From contig NZ_JNXI01000003.1 of NCBI RefSeq assembly GCF_000717055.1, positions 62,001 through 126,000 of the forward strand: a DNA stretch of 64,000 nucleotides, written 5' to 3'. Source of the stretch: Streptomyces iakyrus. GTDB lineage: Bacteria > Actinomycetota > Actinomycetes > Streptomycetales > Streptomycetaceae. The position numbers and the translations under genes are program-made. Numbering within the stretch: the stretch's first letter is position 1; each line of letters starts with the position of its first letter. This document shows positions 54,735 through 63,825 of the stretch, piece by piece. The notes beneath the pieces were generated by a model, which saw nothing but the letters and a program-made list of their open reading frames with translations, was not told the DNA's origin and made no database searches.

Positions 54735-55094
54735 CCCTTCCCCGTGGTTTCAATGGCACCGGCGGCAGTTCAGGTGCGGGCAGCGGATCCCCGTCGTACC
54801 CCTTCACCTCCCCGAACCGTGCCCCTTCCATCCAGTCCCGGCGCGCCTGTACGATCTCTTCCTGAGATCGCCCAATCCAGTTCCAGAACAAGTGGAACAG
54901 GCCTCATCGCCTAGCGGGTCACCGAGCAGGACCATCTCTGAGTCCAGTTCGGCGCGTGGGCGGGTGAGGGCTGGCGGGTCGAAGACAGCGCTGTCGAGCC
55001 GGTAGTCCTCGGTGCACAGGGTGCGGCGCTGCTTGGCGAGCAATCGGCTTCCCAGGCTCTCGGCCGGTTCACCGGATCCGTCTCCCATCCACAA
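54735..55094 (-). pseudogene. Pirin-family C-terminal remnant
   Basis: 'PALTRPRAELDSEMVLLGDPLGDEA' is followed in another frame by 'GLFHLFWNWIGRSQEEIVQARRDWMEG', 'RFGEVKGYDGDPLPAPELPPVPLKPRG'. This is the end of pirin proteins ('LLLLGGEPLGEP...WWNFVARTxEEIxxAxxDWxxG...GYxGxxLPAPxLP'). The N-terminal metal-binding cupin is missing. Confidence 0.65.
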
Positions 55095-55332
55095 GCACGC
55101 TCACGGCAAGCATCTGACGGTCACGGCACCAGAGGTATCGCCGGCTCCGGCATGCGCGGCCAGGGTGTCGCACCACGCAATCGCGCAGACGGTGTTCGCT
55201 CGCGGGCGCCGCACCATGCACAGGCCCACCATTCCGTTCACCTCAGACCTGATCCCCACGCTCCCACGCCTCAGCTTCATGCAGGACCGGCTGCTGCCCG
55301 ATCAGCCCCAGATGACCGAGTTCAACGCAGCG

Positions 55333-55358
55333 TAGTCAGCACCAAGTCAGCACGGGAG
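55333..55358 (+). repeat. 26-bp direct repeat, copy 1
   Basis: Begins TAGTCAGCACCAAGTCAGCA and differs from the copy at 55388-55413 at 2 of 26 bases. Shorter GTCAGCA fragments are scattered from 54450 to 55420. This kind of cluster is seen near tyrosine-recombinase attachment regions, but no integrase gene is in the window. Confidence 0.75.
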
Positions 55359-55387
55359 AGGTGAGAACGGGTGATGACATGGGCTTT

Positions 55388-55413
55388 TAGTCAGCACCAA
55401 ACCAGCACGGGAG
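55388..55413 (+). repeat. 26-bp direct repeat, copy 2
   Basis: Matches 55333-55358 at 24 of 26 positions, 55 bp downstream of it, just before the truncated MHS transporter frame. Confidence 0.75.
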
Positions 55414-55434
55414 TCAGCACGCCACCTCCAAATC

Positions 55435-56781
55435 ATGCCCGAACAGAGCAACTCGGACAGCGCTCTCGCGGGCTCGATTGGGGCTCTCGTAGCGGCGTCA
55501 GCGACGCGGTCATGGTGGTCACACGCACCTCCGAACGCAGAACTATGGTGCCCCACCACATACGCCTCTGACCTGCAAGTTCCTACGGTATGGCGACACG
55601 AAAACGTCCCCGCCAACCGCCAGGAAGTGGTGCACGGCGACCGGCTCGGGCGCAAGAAGCTGCTCGTGCTGAGTCTGTTGCTGATGGGCGGGGCCACCTT
55701 CGCCATCGGACTGCTGCCGACGCACGCCACCATCGGGTCGGCCGCGCCGCTGCTGCTCACCGTGCTCCGGCTCGTCCAGGGCTTCGCGCTCGGCGGTGAG
55801 TGGGGCGGCGCCGTGCTGCTGGTGTCGGAGCACGGGGACGCGCGGCGGCGTGGCTTCTGGGCGTCGTGGCCGCAGACCGGCGCGCCGGCGGGGCAGCTCC
55901 TGGCCACCGGTGTGCTGTCGCTGCTCACGGCCCTGCTGTCGGACGCCGCCTTCGGCAGCTGGGGCTGGCGGATCCCGTTCCTGCTCTCCGGGGTGCTGGT
56001 GATCGTCGGTTTGTGGATTCGTCTGTCTGTCGATGAATCACCAGTCTTCAAGCAGGCGTTGGCGCAGGCCGAGGCCCGCAAGGCGGACGTGGCCGCGGAG
56101 GCCGAGAAGACGCCGCTCATCTCCGTGCTGCGGCACCACTGGCGTGACGTCCTGGTCGCCATGGGCGCGCGCATGGCGGAGAACATCAGCTACTACGTCA
56201 TCACCGCGTTCATCCTCGTCTACGCCACCACCTCGGCCGGTGTCTCCAAGCAGACCGCGCTCAACTCGGTGCTGATCGCCTCGGCGGTGCACTTCGCGGT
56301 GATCCCGGCGTGGGGCGCGCTGTCCGACCGGATCGGCCGCCGGCCCGTGTATCTGATCGGTGCGGTCGGGGTCGGGCTGTGGATGTTCCCCTTCTTCGCG
56401 CTGATCGACACCGGCGGCTTCGGCAACCTGCTCCTCGCCGTGACCGTCGGGCTGGTCCTGCACGGGGCGATGTACGCACCCCAGGCCGCGTTCTTCTCCG
56501 AGATGTTCGCGACGCGCGTGCGCTACTCCGGTGCGTCCATCGGTGCGCAGTTCGCCTCGGTCGCGGCGGGCGCGCCCGCACCGCTGATCGCCACCGCGCT
56601 GCTGTCCGACTACGGCAGCTCCACACCGATCGCCCTGTACGTCATCGCCGCCGCCGTGCTCACGGTCGTGGCGGTGGCGGCGGCGAAGGAGACGCGCCAC
56701 CGGGACCTGGCCGACGTCGCTCCTGCCTCCGGTCAGGGAGCTGACCGGACGGCCGCCGCCCCGGAGGACGCCCGCGCCTGA
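55435..56781 (+). pseudogene. MHS-type (metabolite/H+ symporter) MFS transporter lacking its N-terminus
   Basis: Recognisable transporter sequence begins only at 'HGDRLGRKKLLVLSLLLMGGATFAIGLLPTHATIG' (near 55632), the loop between TM2 and TM3. The first two membrane segments ('IEWYDFxxYG...' in the family) are replaced by about 65 polar residues of unrelated sequence. From there on all ten later segments are intact ('LRLVQGFALGGEWGGAVLLVSEH', 'GSWGWRIPFLLSGVLVIVGLWIRL', 'MYAPQAAFFSEMFATRVRYSGASIGAQFAS'). It is likely inactive. It lies 50 bp from the PucR-type regulator and near 3-hydroxybutyrate dehydrogenase, so it once may have imported a small acid. Confidence 0.75.
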
Positions 56782-56831
56782 TCCGGCCGGGACCGGTGCT
56801 GTCCTGCCCCCGTACATTCCTCGTACGGGGG

Positions 56832-58754
56832 TCAGCGCTGTTCCGGTGCCGACAACCGGTGCAGACGCAGGGCGAGTTGGATCTCCAGGGCACGCGCCGG
56901 GCTCTGCCAGTCGTCGCCCAGGAGGCGGCCGACGCGCTCCAGGCGCTGGGCGACGGTGTTCACATGGACGTGCAGTGTGTCCTTGGTGCGGGCGGGGCTC
57001 ATGCCGCAGGCGAAGTAGGCGTCGAGGGTGCGCAGCAGTTCCGTGCCGCGTCGGCGGTCGTAGGCGACGACTTCGCCGATGGTGCGGTCGACGAAGCCCG
57101 GGATGTCCCGGTCGCCGGCCAGGAGCAGCCCGAGGAAGCCGAAGTCCTCGGCTGCGGCTCCGTCCCCGAAGCGGCCGAGGACACGCAGGGCTTCGAGGCA
57201 GCGGCGGGCCTCCGCGTAGGCCGTGGCCACGGCCTCGGGGCGGGTGGCGAGCTCCTCGACCGGTGCGGACGCGCCGACGGTGACCGGTGCATGGACCGCC
57301 GTGCCCAGATGCCGGGCGGCACGACGGGCCACGTCCGTGGCCGTGTCGCCGGAACCGAGGGGCAGCAGCAGGACGGTGCCGCCGTCGCGGGCGGCGGCCA
57401 GGCCGTGCCCGGTCGCGGCCAGGTGGGACGCCGCCGCTGCCAGGCGTCTGCGGGCGTCCGCCTCCTGGTCGGCGTCGGCCGCACCGCCCTCCGGCCGCGC
57501 GGCGAGCACCACGTGCAGGGCGTCGAGGTCGGCGTGCAGCCGGGCAGCGCGCTCCCGCAGCACACGCGGGTCGCGGTCACGGGCGTCCAGCAGGTCGTCG
57601 AGCAGCTCACCGCGCACGCGCTGCTCGGCCTCGGCGGCGGATCTGCGGGCCAGGAGCAGCAGGGACGTGACCATCGCGGCCCGCTCCAGAGTGCGCTGAT
57701 CGACCGGGTCGAGCCCGGGGTGGCCCCGCAGCACCAGTGCGCCGAGCAGTTCGCCGCCGGCGGCGACGGCGGCGATCCAGTCGTCCTCGTGCAGCACCGC
57801 GTGTCCCTGTGCTCCGGACTTCTCCAGGGCTCCGGCAGGTGCTGCGGCGGCCTCGGCGAACTCGACCGTGCCGTCGAGGATCTCGGAGACGGCGGCGGCC
57901 ACGTCGTGCACCCCGCCCCCGCGCAAGACGAGTTCGGCGAGCCGGTCGTGCACGTCGGAGGCGCGCTCGATGACGCCGCTGCGGTCCCGGATGATCTCGT
58001 TCGCACGCTCCAGTCCGGCCAGGGCCGATCTGGTCTCGGCGAGCAGGTTGGCGGTGTCGATGGCGGCCGCTGCGAGGGCGGCGAAGGAGCCGAGCAGGGC
58101 GATCTGCTCCCGCTCGAAGACCCGGGCGCGGCGGTCCGCGGCGAACAGCACGCCGATGACGTGGTGCCCGAGCGTCAGCGGCACGCCGAGGATGGCCACC
58201 AGCCCCTCGTCCCGCACGCCCGCGTCGATGGTGAGGGTGTGCTGGAAACGGCCGTCCTTGAAGTAGTCGTCGGTGACGTAGGGGCGGGCGGTCTGTGCGA
58301 CCAGGCCGCCGAGCCCCTCCCCCATGCCGAGCCGCAGCTGCTGGAACCGGGCCGCGACCGAGCCCTCGGTGACCCGCATATAGGTGTCGCCGCGCTCGGT
58401 GTCGTTCAGGCTGAGGTAGGCGACGTCCGTGCCCAGCAGCGAGCGGGCGCGCTGCACGATCGCCTGGAGCACGGCGTCGAGGTCCCGCAGCCCGGCGAGG
58501 TCGTGGGCGGTCTCGAACAGGGCGGACAGCTCGGCCTCGCGCCGCCGTCGTCCCTCCAGCTCTGCGCGTACGCGCAGAGCGAGCGGCTTGGCCTGCCGGA
58601 GCGCGGCGATCCACTCCGCCGGGCGCCCTTCGGCCCGCGCGAGCAGTTCCGGCTGCTCGTAGGCGTCGGCCGACGCGCCCCGGGCCAGGAGCTCGAGGAA
58701 CGGCATTTCGGCGGACTGCACGTGATCGCTGGACATGCTCACAGGATTCACCAT
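56832..58754 (-). CDS. GAF-domain PucR/CdaR-family transcriptional regulator
   Basis: 640 residues from ATG 58754 (a later ATG at codon 7 is also possible). A GAF domain covers about 80-225 ('LFETAHDLAGLRDLDAVLQAIVQRARSLLGTDVAYLSLND', 'LGVPLTLGHHVIGVLFAADRRARVFEREQIALLGSFAALAAAAI'). A coiled-coil helix follows, then a GGDEF-like CdaR middle. The C-terminal PucR helix-turn-helix is 'LLRTLDAYFACGMSPARTKDTLHVHVNTVAQRLERVGRLLGDDWQSPARALEIQLALRL'. It lies directly upstream of the dehydrogenase gene's 3' side, in the same direction, and next to the truncated MHS transporter. It is a plausible controller of both. Confidence 0.9.
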   Translation of the reverse strand: MVNPVSMSSDHVQSAEMPFLELLARGASADAYEQPELLARAEGRPAEWIAALRQAKPLALRVRAELEGRRRREAELSALFETAHDLAGLRDLDAVLQAIVQRARSLLGTDVAYLSLNDTERGDTYMRVTEGSVAARFQQLRLGMGEGLGGLVAQTARPYVTDDYFKDGRFQHTLTIDAGVRDEGLVAILGVPLTLGHHVIGVLFAADRRARVFEREQIALLGSFAALAAAAIDTANLLAETRSALAGLERANEIIRDRSGVIERASDVHDRLAELVLRGGGVHDVAAAVSEILDGTVEFAEAAAAPAGALEKSGAQGHAVLHEDDWIAAVAAGGELLGALVLRGHPGLDPVDQRTLERAAMVTSLLLLARRSAAEAEQRVRGELLDDLLDARDRDPRVLRERAARLHADLDALHVVLAARPEGGAADADQEADARRRLAAAASHLAATGHGLAAARDGGTVLLLPLGSGDTATDVARRAARHLGTAVHAPVTVGASAPVEELATRPEAVATAYAEARRCLEALRVLGRFGDGAAAEDFGFLGLLLAGDRDIPGFVDRTIGEVVAYDRRRGTELLRTLDAYFACGMSPARTKDTLHVHVNTVAQRLERVGRLLGDDWQSPARALEIQLALRLHRLSAPEQR

Positions 58755-58812
58755 GACCGGCCGGTCCCGTCAGCCCTGTGGACAACTCCCCCGGGCGGAC
58801 GGAAGCGGCTGC

Positions 58813-59613
58813 TCAGTGGGCGGTCCAGCCACCGTCGAGCACGAGCGAGGTGCCGGTCACGAAGGAGGCCTGCGGCCCGCACAGATACGCCATCGCCTCG
58901 GCGACCTCCTCCGGTTCGATCAGCCGTTTGACGGCGCTGTCCTGGAGCAGCACCTCGGACAGGACGCGCTCTTCGGGGATGCCGTGCGCCTGCGCCTGGT
59001 CGGCCAGCTGCTTCTCCACCAGTGGCGTGCGCACATAGGCGGGGTTCACACAGTTCGAGGTGACACCGTGGGGCGCGCCTTCGAGGGCGGTGGTCTTGGA
59101 CAGTCCCTCCAGCCCGTGTTTGGCGGCCACGTAGGCCGACTTGTAGGCCGAGGCGCGCAGGCCGTGGACGGACGACACGTTCACGATGCGGCCCCACCCC
59201 TGCCCGTACATGTGGGGCAGGGCCCCGCGGATGAGCCGGAACGGTGCCTCCAGCATCACGGTGAGCACCGTGTGGAACACCTCCGGCGGGAACTCCTCGA
59301 TGGGGCGGACCAGTTGGAGTCCAGCGTTGTTGACGAGGACATCGGTGCCCGCTGCGGCGACTTCGGCGGCGTCCAGGTCGGTGAGGTCGAGGACGTGCGG
59401 CTCCACCGTGCCGGCGAGGCCGCGCCCCTGGTGGGCCAGTGTCTCCAGGCCCGCGGCGTCCCGGTCGACGGCTCTCACCTTGGCCCCGGCGGCCGCGAGC
59501 CGCAGTGCGCAGGCACGGCCGATGCCGCCGGCGGCGCCGGTGACGAGCGCGGTGCGGCCGCCCAGGTCGAGCGGGGAGGCGTGGGGTGCCGGGAGGGCAG
59601 GGGGCGCGGTCAT
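58813..59613 (-). CDS. 3-hydroxybutyrate dehydrogenase (SDR family)
   Basis: 266 residues. Short-chain dehydrogenase with 'TALVTGAAGGIGRACALRLAA' (NAD(P) loop), 'DVLVNNAGLQLV' (NNAG), 'GRIVNVSSVHGLRASAYKSAYVAAKHGLEGLSKTTALE' (catalytic Ser, Tyr-x3-Lys) and 'AMAYLCGPQASFVTGTSLVLDGGWTAH'. The 'SVHGLxAS...KSAYVAAKHG' and 'WTAH'-type end is characteristic of 3-hydroxybutyrate dehydrogenases. It interconverts 3-hydroxybutyrate and acetoacetate. It is upstream of, and in line with, the PucR-type regulator. Confidence 0.85.
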   Translation of the reverse strand: MTAPPALPAPHASPLDLGGRTALVTGAAGGIGRACALRLAAAGAKVRAVDRDAAGLETLAHQGRGLAGTVEPHVLDLTDLDAAEVAAAGTDVLVNNAGLQLVRPIEEFPPEVFHTVLTVMLEAPFRLIRGALPHMYGQGWGRIVNVSSVHGLRASAYKSAYVAAKHGLEGLSKTTALEGAPHGVTSNCVNPAYVRTPLVEKQLADQAQAHGIPEERVLSEVLLQDSAVKRLIEPEEVAEAMAYLCGPQASFVTGTSLVLDGGWTAH

Positions 59614-59667
59614 GGTTCGACCCTAGGCAGCGCCCCTGCCCCACCCCATGTGGTCACACCCCATAGT

Positions 59668-60147
59668 TCAACCGGATGCAGTGGGGTCGAACCATGTGGG
59701 GTCGTCCGACAGGGCCTGCTTGATCCGGAGCAGTCCGAACTCATTCAACTCGGGCAGCGCGTCGACGTCGAACCAGGCCACGTCCAGCGACTCGTCGTCG
59801 TTGACCTTCGCCTCTCCGCCGACGGCCCGGCAGCGGAAGGTGATGTCCATGTACTGGCAGGTGTCACCGTTCTCGTACGTGACGGGGTCCAAGGCCTGGA
59901 CGAGGACGACCCGTTCGGCGACGCAGCGCACGGCCGTCTCCTCGTAGACCTCCCGTACCGCGCAGGCCGCGGGCTGCTCCCCCGGGTCGGGGATGCCACC
60001 GAGCACGGACCACCTGCGGGTGTCGGCCCGGCGGTTGAGCAGCACTCTGTCCTCGTCGTCGAAGACGAGGGCGGTGACCCCGGGGAGCCAGAGCAGCTGA
60101 TGACCGGCCGAGGCACGGAGTGTGCGGATGAAGTCGGGAGTAGCCAT
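59668..60147 (-). CDS. NUDIX hydrolase
   Basis: 159 residues, one NUDIX domain. The NUDIX box reads 'GGIPDPGEQPAACAVREVYEETAV' (about 53-76, G-x5-E-x7-REVxEE), preceded by 'VTALVFDDEDRVLLNRRADTRRWSVL'. These cytosolic enzymes cleave nucleoside diphosphate-X compounds using Mg2+ held by the Glu residues. Substrate not inferable. It stands alone between the dehydrogenase and lnt genes. Confidence 0.9.
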   Translation of the reverse strand: MATPDFIRTLRASAGHQLLWLPGVTALVFDDEDRVLLNRRADTRRWSVLGGIPDPGEQPAACAVREVYEETAVRCVAERVVLVQALDPVTYENGDTCQYMDITFRCRAVGGEAKVNDDESLDVAWFDVDALPELNEFGLLRIKQALSDDPTWFDPTASG

Positions 60148-60215
60148 GCCGTCGACCCTAGTGGGCCGCTTCCGGCGCCCCGGCGCGATTCAGGCGGTGT
60201 GCGACCCGCGTACGG

Positions 60216-61832
60216 CTACACGTCACCGGCGCGTCGTCCGCGCAGCCCGGCGCCGACGGCCCAGCCGAGTCCGCCGGCCGCGACCAGCACGAGGGCGATC
60301 TCCGGCACGATGCCGAGCCGGGTGGCGGGGGTCTGCGAGGACCGCAGCGGCACCTTCTGCACCAGGGAGTCGGCCACGAACATGCCGGTCTTCTGGGTAA
60401 TGCGGCCGTCCGGCATGATGATCGCGCTGACTCCGCTGGTCACCGGCACGGTCACGGTCCGGCTGTGCTCGACCGCGCGCACACGGGACATGGCGAGCTG
60501 CTGGTAGGTCATCTCGCTGCGGTCGAAGGTGGCGTTGTTGCTGGGCACGGAGATCATCTGGGCGCCGTCGGTGACCTCGGAGCGCACGGTCCAGTCGAAG
60601 GCGGCCTCGTAGCAGGTGACGAGCCCGACCTTGGCACCGTCCATGGTGAAGACACCCGGTTGGGTGCCCCGGCTGAAGTCCTGGCGGACCATGGCCGTCC
60701 AGTTCTTGTTGATCGCGCCGATGAGCGAGCGCAGCGGCAGGTACTCGCCGAACGGCTGGATCTGGCGCTTGTCGTAGGTGTCGACGGGGCCCTTCTCCGG
60801 GTCCCACAGGATCTGCTCGTTGTACAGCTTGCCGTCCCGTTCGACGACGCCACCGACGGAGATGGGCACGCCGATGGACTTGGCCGCCGTGTCGATGACG
60901 GCGCGGGCGTCGGGGTTGGCGAAGGGGTCGATGTCGGAGGAGTTCTCGGGCCACAGCACGAAGTCGGGTTGCGCGACCTTGCCCGCCTTGACCTCGGCGG
61001 CCAGGCGTTCCGTCTCGCGTGCGTGGTAGTCGAGCACGGCCCGCCGCTGTGAGTTGAAGTCGAGTCCGGCGCGGGGCACGTTGCCCTGGATCACCGCGAC
61101 GGTGGCACTGCCGTCCTCTGCCGTGTCGCTGACCAGGGGCCGGGCGGCGACGGCGGCCACGACCGGGACGGCCAGGCTCAGCAGGCCCAGGGCGGCGGCG
61201 GAGCGCCGTACCTCACCGGTCCGCCGCCGTTCCACGGCGAGGCGGACGACCTCGTACAGCCCGAAACCGCACAGCACGACCGCGAAGCCGAGCACCGGGG
61301 TGCCGCCCACCGCGGCGAGCGGCAGGAACACACCGTCCGCCTGGCCGAACGCGACCTTCCCCCAGGGGAAGCCGTTGAAGGGCGCACGCGCGCGTGCCGC
61401 CTCTCCGGCGATCCACACGGCGGCCGCCCACAGCGGCCAGCCGGGCAGCTTCGACACGGCCGCGACGCCCGCGCCGACGGCTGCGACGAAGAGGGCCTCG
61501 ATCGCCACCAGGGCGAGCCAGGGGCCCGGCCCCACCTCCACTCCGGTCCACACCAGCAGCGGCAGCAGGAAGCCGAGGCCGAAGAGGTAGCCGAGGCCCA
61601 ACGCGGCCTTCCAGCCGCGGCCGCGCAGCACCCAGCCGAAGACGGCGAAGGCCGGCAGCGCCAGCCACCACAATGCGCGGGGCGGGAAGGAGACGTAGAG
61701 GAGCAGGCCGGCGAGCGCGGCTGCGGCGGCCGGGACGAGACGCACGAGCCGCCGGGCCCACGTCCGCGCCCCGGGCGCGGTCCGCGGCTCCAGCTGGTCC
61801 GACTCGCCGACGGAGGTTGCGGTGACGGTCAC
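60216..61832 (-). CDS. lnt: Apolipoprotein N-acyltransferase
   Basis: 538 residues, full length. Six or seven N-terminal membrane helices (residues about 30-235) precede a carbon-nitrogen-hydrolase domain outside the membrane with Glu ('LWPENSSDIDPF'), Lys ('VDTYDKRQIQPFGEYLPLRS') and Cys ('VGLVTCYEAAFDW'). A C-terminal membrane helix follows. It N-acylates the diacylglyceryl-Cys of lipoproteins, of which this window encodes at least four. The GTG/ATG choice is settled by the ATG at 61832. Confidence 0.93.
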   Translation of the reverse strand: MTVTATSVGESDQLEPRTAPGARTWARRLVRLVPAAAAALAGLLLYVSFPPRALWWLALPAFAVFGWVLRGRGWKAALGLGYLFGLGFLLPLLVWTGVEVGPGPWLALVAIEALFVAAVGAGVAAVSKLPGWPLWAAAVWIAGEAARARAPFNGFPWGKVAFGQADGVFLPLAAVGGTPVLGFAVVLCGFGLYEVVRLAVERRRTGEVRRSAAALGLLSLAVPVVAAVAARPLVSDTAEDGSATVAVIQGNVPRAGLDFNSQRRAVLDYHARETERLAAEVKAGKVAQPDFVLWPENSSDIDPFANPDARAVIDTAAKSIGVPISVGGVVERDGKLYNEQILWDPEKGPVDTYDKRQIQPFGEYLPLRSLIGAINKNWTAMVRQDFSRGTQPGVFTMDGAKVGLVTCYEAAFDWTVRSEVTDGAQMISVPSNNATFDRSEMTYQQLAMSRVRAVEHSRTVTVPVTSGVSAIIMPDGRITQKTGMFVADSLVQKVPLRSSQTPATRLGIVPEIALVLVAAGGLGWAVGAGLRGRRAGDV

Positions 61833-62056
61833 TCCCGGAGTCTAAGGCGCGTGACCTTGGGGCCGACAGCGCGGTAGGCAGGGCGGATCCCCTGTTCACT
61901 TCGTCACGACACATCCCCAAACCGCCCACCAGCCGTTACCGTGTGCCAAACCTCCGTCGTACGGCCCTCCGCGGCCCGTGCGGCCGGGGTCTTCACAAGT
62001 CGGGGGCGAAGGTGCGCCGGGGGGCGGGCGGGGTGGGTTCCAGTGGGGTGAGGGCC

Positions 62057-63115
62057 GTGTCCGGACCGGACGCGGACGGCGAGAGACGAATCGTTTCGGA
62101 CGCGGCGGGTGTCGTGGTGCTGGGCACCTGCGCCGCCTGGTCCCTGATCACGGCGGCCGCGCACGACGGCAGGCCCGAGGGGGTTCTCCTGGCGGTGCTG
62201 GCCGTGGCCGCGGGGTACGCCGCCGGGCGGATCGGCGGGGCGCTGCTGCCGGTCGGCGCGCCCTTCGCCGGGGCGCTGGCGGGCATCGCGCTGACGGTGG
62301 CCGTTCCGCACCTCGCTCCGGGCCCGCAGATCGCCGCGCCCCTCGGTCACGCCGGGGGCACGGCCGCCGTCCTGACGCTGTCCGCCGGTGCCGCGTGCTG
62401 TGCGGCCTGGTCCGCGCCGGTTCCGGCCGTTCGGTTCGCCCTGCGCCTGCTGGCCGCGGGCACCGCGGTGCTGGCGGCCGTGCTCGGCTCGGCCACCGGC
62501 TTGGTGACCTGTCTCGCGGTGCTGGTGTGCTCTCTGGCCGCCGGCCGCACCCGTCACCGCGGTGCCGGGATGGCCCTGCTGGCGGTGGTCGCCGCGCTGG
62601 TGACCGGTCTGGTCTGGGCGGTCGCCGCGCAGGCCGTACCGGGTGGGTTCCTGGCCGCTCTGGAGGGGCGGCTGACGCCGCACCGCGTGCGGCTGTGGCA
62701 GGACGCATGGCATCTGCTGGGCGACGACGCCGCCCTGGGGGCCGGCCCCGGCCGTTTCGGGGAGCTGAGCACGACGTCCACCCAGTCGCTGCTGTCCGAC
62801 GGCAAGCCCCACTCGGCACCCCTGCAGCAGGCGGCCGAACAAGGGGTCGTCGGCGTGGTCCTGCTCGCGGTGGCGTTCTGCTGGCTCCTGTACGCGCTGT
62901 GGCGCGGCCCGCGCCCGACCCCGGTGGCGCTCACCGCGGGCGCGGCCCTGACGGCGCTCGCCGCCATCGCCGCGATCGGCAACGCGCTGAGCTTCACGGC
63001 GGTGTCGGTGGGGGCGGGCCTGCTGGCGGGCATGGCCACGGCGCGCCCTCTGGACCCGTCGAGCCGTACTCCGGAGGCACAGGCACGCGGAGCGGGACGC
63101 ACTCCCGCGTGGTGA
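62057..63115 (+). CDS. O-antigen-ligase-like polytopic membrane protein
   Basis: 352 residues from GTG 62057 (GGTGAGGG upstream); the frame is open to 61943 but without a membrane segment or ribosome site there. About 8-10 hydrophobic segments flank a large loop with 'VRLWQDAWHLLGDDAALGAGPGRFGELSTTSTQSLLSDGKPHSAPLQQAAEQGVVGVVLL'. This is the Wzy_C/O-antigen-ligase loop pattern (Arg, His and Gln around 'HSxxLQxxxExGxxG'). Members transfer or polymerise cell-surface glycans. The family fit is moderate and the protein short. Confidence 0.7.
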   Translation: MSGPDADGERRIVSDAAGVVVLGTCAAWSLITAAAHDGRPEGVLLAVLAVAAGYAAGRIGGALLPVGAPFAGALAGIALTVAVPHLAPGPQIAAPLGHAGGTAAVLTLSAGAACCAAWSAPVPAVRFALRLLAAGTAVLAAVLGSATGLVTCLAVLVCSLAAGRTRHRGAGMALLAVVAALVTGLVWAVAAQAVPGGFLAALEGRLTPHRVRLWQDAWHLLGDDAALGAGPGRFGELSTTSTQSLLSDGKPHSAPLQQAAEQGVVGVVLLAVAFCWLLYALWRGPRPTPVALTAGAALTALAAIAAIGNALSFTAVSVGAGLLAGMATARPLDPSSRTPEAQARGAGRTPAW

Positions 63116-63154
63116 CAGACGATGACCCTGGCCGCCGGCGGGTGACGGCCGGGC

Positions 63155-63709
63155 TCAGTGCGTGGGAGCGCCCGGCTTGGTCGGCCGCAGCCGTGCCTCG
63201 ATGACCCGTACGGCCGCCTCCGCGTCGTCCACGGTGATCGTGAAGGTGTGCCCGTCCCACAGCTCCAGCTCGACGCCCTCACCACGTCGTACGACCACCG
63301 CGGTGCCTTTCTCGGGCCGCCATCGGTATCCCCAGCCGCCCCAGTGGCGCGGGGTGACGTGGGAGATGTACGTGGCGCCGGCCACCTGGGAGAGCGGGAT
63401 GCGGCGGCGGGGGACGCCGATGTGGCCGCAGCGCACCTCCAGGTGCTCCTCGTCGACCCGCAGGGCGACGTGCACGAAGGCGAGTGTCCCGAAGAGGACC
63501 AGCAGCCCGGCGGCGATGCACCCGACGACGGCCATGACCAGCGGGGCGATGCCGGACGTCCACGCCGAGTCGACGGCCAGCTCGATGCCGAGCCCCATGC
63601 AGGCGGCACCCACGAGCGCCAGCAGCCACTGCACCCGGTTGGTGGCACGGCCGGTCCAGACGTCCGAGTGCGGGTGGGGGGCGTTCTCGCCGTGGCGGTG
63701 GTCCCTCAT
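63155..63709 (-). CDS. Membrane protein with PH-like domain
   Basis: 184 residues from ATG 63707-63709 (GTG 63736 is an alternative). Two membrane helices (about 23-43 and 49-70, 'LLALVGAACMGLGIELAV', 'MAVVGCIAAGLLVLFGTLAFVHVAL') precede a compact beta-rich domain ('EEHLEVRCGHIGVPRRRIPLSQVAGATYI', 'GTAVVVRRGEGVELELWDGHTFTITVDDAEAAVRVIEARL'), as in actinobacterial bacterial-PH/DUF3093-like proteins. Function unknown. Confidence 0.75.
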   Translation of the reverse strand: MRDHRHGENAPHPHSDVWTGRATNRVQWLLALVGAACMGLGIELAVDSAWTSGIAPLVMAVVGCIAAGLLVLFGTLAFVHVALRVDEEHLEVRCGHIGVPRRRIPLSQVAGATYISHVTPRHWGGWGYRWRPEKGTAVVVRRGEGVELELWDGHTFTITVDDAEAAVRVIEARLRPTKPGAPTH

Positions 63710-63825
63710 GTCTTTGAGGGTACTCAGATTTCGCACCGCAGCTACCTCGTGGCGGAGCGTGACTGCGCCGACCGGACGGCGGGCCCTGATCCGGCTCGCC
63801 GGTGACCTCCGGTGACGAATCCGGG

